Assembly (NCBI GenBank): GCA_029289015.1
Contig: JARFUL010000010.1
Span: 1-6,657, forward strand
Reading direction: 5' to 3'
Source of the DNA: Syntrophobacteria bacterium
GTDB lineage: Bacteria > Desulfobacterota > Syntrophobacteria > JARFUL01
Length of the DNA: 6,657 bases
The position numbers and the translations under genes are program-made. Numbering within the stretch: the first letter of the stretch is position 1; each line of letters opens with the position of its first letter. Below the pieces are notes generated by a model. The model searched no databases and was not told the origin of the DNA. It was given only the letters and a program-made list of their open reading frames with translations. Shown one piece after another: positions 1 to 6,034 of this stretch.

Positions 1-64
1 GCGCGAATATATCTGTTTCGGTGTGGCGGGCTGCTCTTTCTTTGGCTTGGGATATGGTGAAAAA

Positions 65-89
65 TTAAGGTAGTGACAACAAACCTTAA
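65..89. repeat. Short inverted repeat in non-coding DNA
   Basis: Perfect 7-base arms TTAAGGT and ACCTTAA surround an 11-base centre. It lies in the AT-richer stretch 1-215, downstream of the cyclase gene, where no frame on either strand gives a convincing gene. It could be an operator or small hairpin of a neighbouring unit, or chance. Confidence 0.3.
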
Positions 90-215
90 GCCCACCTTAT
101 TAATAGGAGAATTGCGACGCTAACAGAATACAGGGCGGCACAAGACTACCAGATTCCAGGTTGGGATTACAAGCCAAAGGCTCGGGCGGGGTCCCCAAAA
201 CGGTGACGAGCCCGG

Positions 216-1526
216 TCAGGTTGCCACCCGGTTCCTTCCCGCGCGCTTGGCCCTGTAGAGCGCCCTGTCCGCGGCCTTGATGACCTCCTTGGGTTTCGAA
301 GAGCCCTTCTTGGGCTCCGCGACCCCGATGGACACGGTGACCTTCACCTTCTTGCCGCCAAAACTCTTCACCTTGCCCCTTTGCTCGGGTTTGCCCTTTT
401 TCCGGCCCCTGCCCCGGACGACGAAGGGGGTGGACTCGATGGTGCGCCTCAACTCTTCGAGGTGCTTCGCGGCCTCCTTGGCCCCCTTGCCCGAAAAGAT
501 CGCGGTGAACTCCTCCCCCCCGTACCGGAAGACCCTCGCGCCCCCGGACATCTCCATGAGCCTCGCGGCGATCATCCTGAGCACCTCGTCCCCCGTCTTG
601 TGGCCCCAGGTGTCGTTGAACTTCTTGAATAGGTCCACGTCGATCATCGCGATCGCGTAGCTCCTCTTCAGGCTGCCGAGGGTCTCATTGAGGCCCCTGC
701 GCCCCGCCAAAAGGGTCAGCTCGTCTATGTAGGCCATGAAGTAGGACGACTCCACTGCCCCGACGATGAAGATCAGGCCCGCGGCGAGAAAATAGAGTGT
801 TAGCGAGGGGTTGGGGTTTTCCGAGTAGATGCCCAGAAACGCGGCTGAGAACGCGCCGAGGAACCCCGCGGCCAGCGCGCTCTTGCTCTTCAGAAACCGG
901 ATGAGCAGGAGACCGAACCCCAAGAGGAACGCCAGCGCGGAAACGGTGGAGATGTTCTTGAGCTTGAACCAGGAGCCGTGGTGGAGAAAGCCCCGGAGTT
1001 CGAGGGAGAGGTCCGAGACCCTCTTCGCGAGCCCCGGCGCGAGATCGTTCAGCCCGATGAGAAGCCCGGAGAACGAAGCCCCTTTTGGGGGGCAAAGGAG
1101 CAGCACCGCAAACAGTTGGCCCCCCAGGAGGAGCATTATCAGTATCCCGGGCGCGCTCGCGACGCGCCTCTTTTTGAGCAGCGCGAAAAGGGTGAGGTTC
1201 AGGGGAAGGAGGAACGCGGCCGCGGCGGGGATGGAGGGCCCGAAGGGCCCGGCCTCGAGATACCCCGGGCCGAACCCCATGAGCGCGAAATAGGCCAGTC
1301 CCAGGACCACGGAGGAGAAGACCACCCCCCCGTAGCCGTACCGCCAGCCCGCTATGGCCCCGATGGAGAAGAGTCCGTAGGGCGCAAAGGGCAGGATCAC
1401 GATGAGCGCGCGGAGCTCCCTTACATGACCTATCCTCTGCATGAGCACGGGCCACTTGAAGACCGCGAGCGCGAAGAGGCCCAAAATGGCCGCGGGCCCG
1501 ATGAGCGGGGTGATTGTGCGCTTCAT
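216..1526 (-). CDS. Membrane-bound diguanylate cyclase (GGDEF domain)
   Basis: 436 residues from the ATG at 1526. The N-terminal two thirds holds about eight hydrophobic segments (roughly 5-24, 39-61, 66-85, 98-117, 124-145, 194-212, 217-234, 241-260) with a loop of about 48 residues between the fifth and sixth. I do not recognise this sensor region. A GGDEF domain follows the last segment almost directly, from DELTLLAGRRGLNE (268-281). It has metal ligand D296, the FND motif, WGHKTGDEVL, the active-site GGEEF at 336-340, VTVSIGVA at 396-403 and the closing AADRALYRAKRAGRN helix. It should make cyclic di-GMP from two GTP. The inhibitory I-site RxxD is absent (SGGA at that position). A lysine/arginine-rich insertion of about 18 residues lies at 371-393. 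The start is uncertain: a TTG at 1580 is in frame with no ribosome site, and the ATG also lacks one but sits right before the first membrane segment with a basic MKR. Confidence 0.93.
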   Translation of the reverse strand: MKRTITPLIGPAAILGLFALAVFKWPVLMQRIGHVRELRALIVILPFAPYGLFSIGAIAGWRYGYGGVVFSSVVLGLAYFALMGFGPGYLEAGPFGPSIPAAAAFLLPLNLTLFALLKKRRVASAPGILIMLLLGGQLFAVLLLCPPKGASFSGLLIGLNDLAPGLAKRVSDLSLELRGFLHHGSWFKLKNISTVSALAFLLGFGLLLIRFLKSKSALAAGFLGAFSAAFLGIYSENPNPSLTLYFLAAGLIFIVGAVESSYFMAYIDELTLLAGRRGLNETLGSLKRSYAIAMIDVDLFKKFNDTWGHKTGDEVLRMIAARLMEMSGGARVFRYGGEEFTAIFSGKGAKEAAKHLEELRRTIESTPFVVRGRGRKKGKPEQRGKVKSFGGKKVKVTVSIGVAEPKKGSSKPKEVIKAADRALYRAKRAGRNRVAT

Positions 1527-1625
1527 GGAAGAAAACAACGTGCCTTTGCCCTCAATGCATCTTTTTGCTGCCAGATTCAATCAGGGCAAGTGTACCACCG
1601 GCCTCGGTTTCGCGTCATGCACTTT

Positions 1626-1645
1626 CCCCGGCCATTATCCCGGGG
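1626..1645 (-). terminator. Weak hairpin after the pentapeptide-repeat gene
   Basis: Six-base arms CCCCGG and CCGGGG with an 8-base loop lie about 20 bases after the TAG stop. No U-run follows on the minus strand, so termination here is uncertain. The pentapeptide and cyclase genes are about 140 bases apart and I see no convincing promoter between them, so read-through is possible. Confidence 0.25.
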
Positions 1646-1666
1646 TCATAACTCCTTTTTGGGCCC

Positions 1667-2734
1667 CTAATCCCGAAGAATCATTCCATACTTTTTGGCT
1701 TTTTTGTGGGAGAAGGGAAGCTTTGTCCTGCTGTTGAAGACGGCCCCCCGGACCTTCGTGTTTTTAAACTTCGCTTTGGAGAAATCGGCGTTGCGAAGGT
1801 CCGCCCTCTCCAGGTTGGCCCCTTCGAAATAGCCCGCCCTGACAATTACCGCACCGAAGAAATCCGCGCCCTTAAGGTTTGCGTCACGGAAATTGGGCAG
1901 CATGTGCTTTGAGTATTTGAACTTGGCCTTCATCAGGAGCGCTTTGTAGAAGTTCGGCTGCTGGTAGCCTGTCTTGTGGAAGTTCGCCCTCCTCAGGTCC
2001 GCGGAGCGAAACACGGGAATCATCTGGCCCTTGGAGAAGCTGAATTTTGCGCCGGCCATCTGGGAGTTCTCGAAGTGGGCTCCATGGATATCGGTCTTTC
2101 GGAAGTCGGCCTTTCTCAGGTCCGCGTCCTTGAATTCCGCCTTGAACAGTTTCGCGGAATGAAATGAGGCCTGGTAGAGCTTGGCGCCGTTGAACTTGGC
2201 GTTGCGGGCCTTGGCCTGGCTCAGGTCAGCCTTGTTCATGACCGCGTATTCGAAGTTCGCGTCTTCCAGGTTTGCATTGAAGAAGTTGGCCTCCGTCAGG
2301 ATGGCCCGGACAAAGCTGACACCCGGGGCATGCACGTTGATAAAGCTGGCCTTGCGCGCCAGGGCCTGCTTGAAGCTCGCGGAACGCCTGGTGCCTCCAT
2401 AACCCCGGGAGAGCTTGGCGTTGGTAAAGTTTGCGCCCAACAGGTCGGCGAAGGAGAACGTGGACCCGCTTACGTCCACCCCGATCAGATTGGCGCCCCG
2501 CATCCGGTAATTGGTGTGGGAGAAGCCGTGGATGGGGTATTGGGGGTTTAGCTTGGTGCACTCGGCAAACTTGTTTTGCCGGTCCATCAACCCCTTGTTG
2601 TATCCCCGCTTGGAGCCTCGACCCTGCTGGTCGTAACAGCCCTTGCGGCTAGTATCATAGCGAAAGCCCGAATCATCGGCATAGGCCCACACGGCCACCA
2701 TCAGGACCAGAACTGCCACAACAACTCTCTTCAT
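1667..2734 (-). CDS. Exported pentapeptide-repeat protein
   Basis: A 355-residue protein. Residues 1-19 form a Sec signal peptide (MKR, hydrophobic core, AYA before the predicted cleavage at A19/D20), so the protein is likely periplasmic or secreted. Residues 20-75 are a distinct N-terminal part with C33 and C59, which could form a disulfide. From about 78 to 335 it consists of A(D/N)(L/F)xx pentapeptide repeats, which fold into a right-handed square beta-helix; about 50 repeats give roughly 12-13 coils. The repeats are broken at 111-119 (GYGGTRRSA). In three consecutive coils the usual Ala is replaced by proline (P240, P260, P280). The C-terminal 20 residues are basic. The start ATG has AAGGAAGGGG 6 bases upstream. 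Most characterised pentapeptide proteins (Qnr, MfpA) are cytoplasmic gyrase-binding DNA mimics; export and basic charge argue against that here. Function unknown. Confidence 0.93.
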   Translation of the reverse strand: MKRVVVAVLVLMVAVWAYADDSGFRYDTSRKGCYDQQGRGSKRGYNKGLMDRQNKFAECTKLNPQYPIHGFSHTNYRMRGANLIGVDVSGSTFSFADLLGANFTNAKLSRGYGGTRRSASFKQALARKASFINVHAPGVSFVRAILTEANFFNANLEDANFEYAVMNKADLSQAKARNAKFNGAKLYQASFHSAKLFKAEFKDADLRKADFRKTDIHGAHFENSQMAGAKFSFSKGQMIPVFRSADLRRANFHKTGYQQPNFYKALLMKAKFKYSKHMLPNFRDANLKGADFFGAVIVRAGYFEGANLERADLRNADFSKAKFKNTKVRGAVFNSRTKLPFSHKKAKKYGMILRD

Positions 2735-2790
2735 CGCGATCCCCTTCCTTTATTATTTTATTTTATAAGGATAATAATCTGTCTTTAGTC

Positions 2791-2820
2791 ACCATATCCC
2801 TCCGGGGAATCGGATGTCAA
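2791..2820 (-). promoter_or_regulatory. Sigma-70-type promoter of the pentapeptide-repeat gene
   Basis: The minus strand carries a perfect -35 TTGACA (2815-2820), an 18-base spacer and a -10 TATGGT (2791-2796; 4 of 6 matches). It is followed by an AT-rich leader of about 50 bases. It lies just after the upstream terminator, so this gene appears to be a separate housekeeping-type transcription unit. The spacer contains a small TCCG/CGGA inverted repeat that might be an operator, but this is weak. Confidence 0.65.
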
Positions 2821-2847
2821 ATCTCCTCTAGGCGCGGCTCGAAATAT

Positions 2848-2864
2848 CGCCCGTTTTGCGGGCG
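2848..2864 (-). terminator. Possible second hairpin terminator
   Basis: Six-base arms CGCCCG and CGGGCG flank a 5-base loop, followed on the minus strand by ATATTT. The U-run is weak. It may back up the stronger terminator just before it and insulate the pentapeptide-repeat promoter that follows. Confidence 0.35.
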
Positions 2865-2878
2865 CGGGCCGGCGGGGC

Positions 2879-2913
2879 AAAAATATAGGGGCCGCCCCCG
2901 AAAGGACGGCCCT
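2879..2913 (-). terminator. Rho-independent terminator of the Cys/H-like gene
   Basis: On the minus strand a GC-rich stem of GGGCCG and CGGCCC (2907-2912 with 2889-2894), extended inside by C-G pairs after one mismatch, encloses a TTTC-containing loop. It is followed by CC and then TATATTTTT. It begins 26 bases after the TAA stop at 2939-2941. A smaller CGGCTT/AAGCCG stem lies between stop and terminator (2921-2934). Confidence 0.85.
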
Positions 2914-2938
2914 AAAGTTGCGGCTTTTAAGCCGGGGG

Positions 2939-3838
2939 TTAGCCCACGAACTCACCCACCACGCTCTCCCACCTCTCTCCGGAGAGCTCCTTGAACACAT
3001 CCGTGTCTATGGGGCCGCCGTCCGCCGCGACCCGAAGGTCGTCGGACATAACCTCTATGAGGCGCTCCCTCTCCTTCTCGATGAATCCCTCCGCGTCCTC
3101 CCCGGTCTTGAGCTTCTTGAGGTTCTTCTTGAGCTTGGAGGGCTCCACTATGAAGAGCCATCCCTCCTCGTAGGGCTCTTTGTTGATGAGCGCGGGTTTC
3201 TCCTTGATCCTCTGGTTTATGTGGCTCACCACGCCGCTCACCGGAGCCCTGAGCTTGACCGCGTGGCCGTTCTTCCTCAGCATCACCACGGGCTCGCCCT
3301 GGACCACCGGATGGCCGATATCGGGCAACTGAACGGACGCAAGGTCTCCCAGGAGGTGCTGGATAAAGTCGGAGACCCCGACCCGGACCCTGCCGCCGTG
3401 CTCTGAGCGGGCCCACGCGTGCCCTTCGTGGAAGTAGAACCCCTCGGCCACCTTGAACTCCATGATCTCCTTGATCACCCCCACCGGCAGCCTGGCCGGC
3501 TCCATCCTCTCCTGCATCTGCTGGTCGTAGTCGCAGGAGCCGCACTCGTATGCGCTGGGGCAGAGCTTGTAGTCAACGTGGCCCGAGATCATGTAGCGGC
3601 ACACCCGCTGGGACGCGGGCAGCCTCAGCATCTCCTGGGCCCAGGTCCTGCCGAACTTCGCCTCCTGGGCGGCCTGGGCTCTCGCGACCTTGTTGCGAAG
3701 GGCCTGGTCATACTCGCAGGTGGGGCAGTCGAAGTTGAGGGTGCACGTCTTGTAGGAGACCACCCCCGCCTCCATCCACACGCACTTTCTCTGGCCCTCG
3801 GGGATTAGCTTGAAACCCTTTTTCGCTGCTCTGGCCAT
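2939..3838 (-). CDS. Tandem four-cysteine protein with a glycine-cleavage-H-like (lipoyl-fold) domain
   Basis: A 299-residue soluble protein with no signal peptide. Residues 15-46 and 76-107 are two copies of one module, each with spacing C-x12-C-x5-C-x2-C (C19/C32/C38/C41 and C80/C93/C99/C102) followed by a YDQ motif; they could bind a metal or Fe-S cluster. Residues about 124-234 match the H-protein of the glycine cleavage system: FHEGHAW, RVRVGVSDFIQ, LLGDLASVQLPDIG, APVSGVVSHIN and PYEEGWLF. H-protein normally carries lipoate on a lysine at the hairpin turn. Here the turn reads RKNGHAVK, and alignment on APVSG puts Gly191 (or Asn190) at that place, so lipoylation is doubtful. A charged tail of about 65 residues follows; classical H-proteins are about 130 residues in total. 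No P-, T- or L-protein gene is nearby, so an automatic GcvH label would mislead. The gene is apparently monocistronic, from a sigma-54 promoter to a terminator. Function unknown; a redox or signalling role is inference. Confidence 0.9.
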   Translation of the reverse strand: MARAAKKGFKLIPEGQRKCVWMEAGVVSYKTCTLNFDCPTCEYDQALRNKVARAQAAQEAKFGRTWAQEMLRLPASQRVCRYMISGHVDYKLCPSAYECGSCDYDQQMQERMEPARLPVGVIKEIMEFKVAEGFYFHEGHAWARSEHGGRVRVGVSDFIQHLLGDLASVQLPDIGHPVVQGEPVVMLRKNGHAVKLRAPVSGVVSHINQRIKEKPALINKEPYEEGWLFIVEPSKLKKNLKKLKTGEDAEGFIEKERERLIEVMSDDLRVAADGGPIDTDVFKELSGERWESVVGEFVG

Positions 3839-3846
3839 CTCCTCAT

Positions 3847-3853
3847 CCTCCTT
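3847..3853 (-). promoter_or_regulatory. Strong ribosome binding site fixing the start of the Cys/H-like gene
   Basis: AAGGAGG on the minus strand sits 8 bases before the ATG at 3838. This near-perfect Shine-Dalgarno selects that ATG over the in-frame upstream candidate at 3973, which would put the sigma-54 promoter inside the coding region. Confidence 0.85.
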
Positions 3854-3912
3854 TTTCCCTGGGTCATATTTAAAAAAATCTGCCAATCTTTTGCCTGTTT
3901 GCCCATATAGAC

Positions 3913-3928
3913 TGCCAGAAGTGTGCCA
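3913..3928 (-). promoter_or_regulatory. Sigma-54 (RpoN) -24/-12 promoter
   Basis: The minus strand reads TGGCACACTTCTGGCA. Against the consensus TGGCACRNNNNTTGCW it matches 11 of 12 specified positions (only the first G of the -12 TGGCA differs), with the invariant GG and GC at the correct spacing. Transcription would begin near 3902, giving a 64-base leader to the ATG at 3838. It points at the Cys/H-like gene. It overlaps the ORF extension upstream of that ATG, which argues that the extension is not coding. The neighbouring gene encodes a sigma-54 activator. Confidence 0.8.
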
Positions 3929-3944
3929 AGGGTTCTTTTGGGCG

Positions 3945-3957
3945 CAACAGATTGAAA
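3945..3957 (-). promoter_or_regulatory. Possible IHF binding site between enhancer and sigma-54 promoter
   Basis: The minus strand reads TTTCAATCTGTTG, which matches 8 of the 9 fixed positions of the E. coli consensus WATCAANNNNTTR (one mismatch at the second base). It is centred near -49, between the candidate enhancer and the -24 element, where IHF commonly bends DNA at sigma-54 promoters. The consensus is loose and the region AT-rich, so chance is a real alternative. Confidence 0.3.
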
Positions 3958-4009
3958 TAACTGGAGATTGCAAAATGGGGGGTTGGTCCCGGACTGGGGG
4001 ATAATTCGG

Positions 4010-4032
4010 CAGCCCGGAGGTGGCCCGGGCTG
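4010..4032 (-). promoter_or_regulatory. 23-base dyad: candidate enhancer (UAS) for the sigma-54 promoter, or operon-end hairpin
   Basis: Perfect 8-base arms, CAGCCCGG and CCGGGCTG, flank a 7-base centre. The centre (4021) lies about 119 bases upstream of the predicted start of the sigma-54 transcript, the usual distance for an NtrC-type enhancer site. The dyad also sits 28 bases after the archaemetzincin stop and could fold in RNA, but no U-run follows it on the minus strand, so a classical Rho-independent terminator is less likely. It could serve as both. Confidence 0.45.
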
Positions 4033-4060
4033 TAACTATTTGAAATTGCAGCAGATAAAG

Positions 4061-4670
4061 CTACTTGTAGGGAAATTCGTCGTCATGCCGAGATTTTAGG
4101 CACACCAGCCTTTCCTCATTTAGATGGTCCGCGAGGAGGTTGAAGCAGTGGTGGCAGAACATGGAGGACTTGAAGTCCGTGTCCACTATCCGGGTGGATG
4201 AGTACATCACGCAGTGGCGGTTCCTGCAGTGGGTGAGGCCGAAGGTGTGGCCCAGCTCGTGGAGCACGGTCTTGTCCACCCTCTTGTAGAAGAGCCTGAG
4301 GTCTGGGGGGTTCTTGTAGAACTCCTGCCTGAGCCTCTTGAGGGAGACCACCGCGCAGCTTCCCGGGAGGTCGGCCGCGCCGAACACGTACTTGAACACC
4401 GGGATATAAATGTCCTCCTCCGTGAGCACGATGACCCTGAGGCACCCGGGGGTCACGAGCCCGGACGTGGATTTCAGGATGTCCCTCGCGTTGTACTGGC
4501 CCTTCTCCTCGTCGTACGCGGACTCGAGCGGCACGATGAGGGAGCTGAGCCTGGAGGGCAGACCTATAAGGTGGTTGAGGAGCGCGGAGGTCCTCTTCAG
4601 CACCTCCAGGTCTATGCGGCCGCCGTGCGCGCATATGAGAAGGTGGTCGAATGCCGGAACCTTCTTCTTA

Positions 4671-4696
<26 letters not shown>
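4061..4696 (-). CDS. amzA: Archaemetzincin-family zinc metalloprotease
   Basis: A 211-residue cytosolic protein (no signal peptide or membrane segment) of the archaemetzincin family (peptidase M54). The family signature is complete: HELGHTFGLTH at 146-156 gives zinc ligands H146, H150 and H156 with catalytic E147. C157 and C162 follow, then the Met-turn M164, and a CxxC pair C181/C184; in known family structures these four cysteines bind a second, structural zinc. The upstream half (YDEEKGQYNA, EEDIYIPVFKYVFG, CAVVSLKRLRQEFY) also fits the family. Length is near the family norm with a short basic tail. The ATG lies inside the 3' end of the response regulator gene (26-base overlap) with no clear Shine-Dalgarno, which suggests translational coupling. 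Physiological substrates of bacterial archaemetzincins are not known to me. Its place as third gene of a two-component operon suggests it is made together with the signalling pair, perhaps as an effector or a modulator. Confidence 0.93.
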
Positions 4697-6020
<1,324 letters not shown>

Positions 6021-6027
6021 CTGAAGT

Positions 6028-6034
6028 CCCTCCC
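6028..6034 (-). promoter_or_regulatory. Ribosome binding site deciding the TTG start of the response regulator
   Basis: The minus strand reads GGGAGGG, then 7 bases, then TTG. This purine run touches the TAG stop of the kinase gene (6034-6036). It is the only good Shine-Dalgarno match near the first receiver strand and supports the TTG start at 6020. It suggests tightly coupled translation of kinase and regulator. Confidence 0.7.

Noticed and set aside
179..212. Inverted repeat GGCTCG/CGAGCC just after the cyclase stop, considered as a terminator.
   Set aside because: The stem is only six bases, encloses a loop of about 22 bases and has only a three-T run after it.
1..215. Possible gene end or tRNA on the plus strand in the first 215 bases.
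   Set aside because: All plus frames stop within about 75 bases, no tRNA cloverleaf can be drawn, and no family motif is visible.
1527..1580. TTG at 1580 as the start of the diguanylate cyclase (18 more residues).
   Set aside because: No Shine-Dalgarno precedes it, and the extra residues would place a polar stretch before the first membrane segment. The ATG at 1526 gives a standard MKR plus hydrophobic start. Not fully excluded.
1590..1602. TACACT/TGGTACAC upstream of the cyclase, considered as a -10 box or sigma-54 element.
   Set aside because: No acceptable -35 partner is present, and the GG-to-GC spacing does not fit a -24/-12 promoter.
3266..3268. Naming the H-like protein GcvH with K195 as lipoyl-lysine.
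   Set aside because: K195 is four residues too close to the APVSG motif when aligned without gaps, and there are no glycine cleavage partner genes in the window.
2918..3406. Long open frames on the plus strand opposite the real genes (also 978-1670, 3419-3808, 4410-5030 and 5034-5813).
   Set aside because: They lie opposite genes with clear domain motifs. Their translations are biased in composition (rich in Pro, Arg, Leu, Gly), as expected for antisense frames in GC-rich DNA, and show no family motif.
3839..3973. N-terminal extension of the Cys/H-like protein from an upstream start at 3973 (45 more residues).
   Set aside because: The extension contains the near-consensus sigma-54 promoter, has no ribosome site of its own and is unlike the rest of the protein. 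The ATG at 3838 has AAGGAGG at 8 bases.
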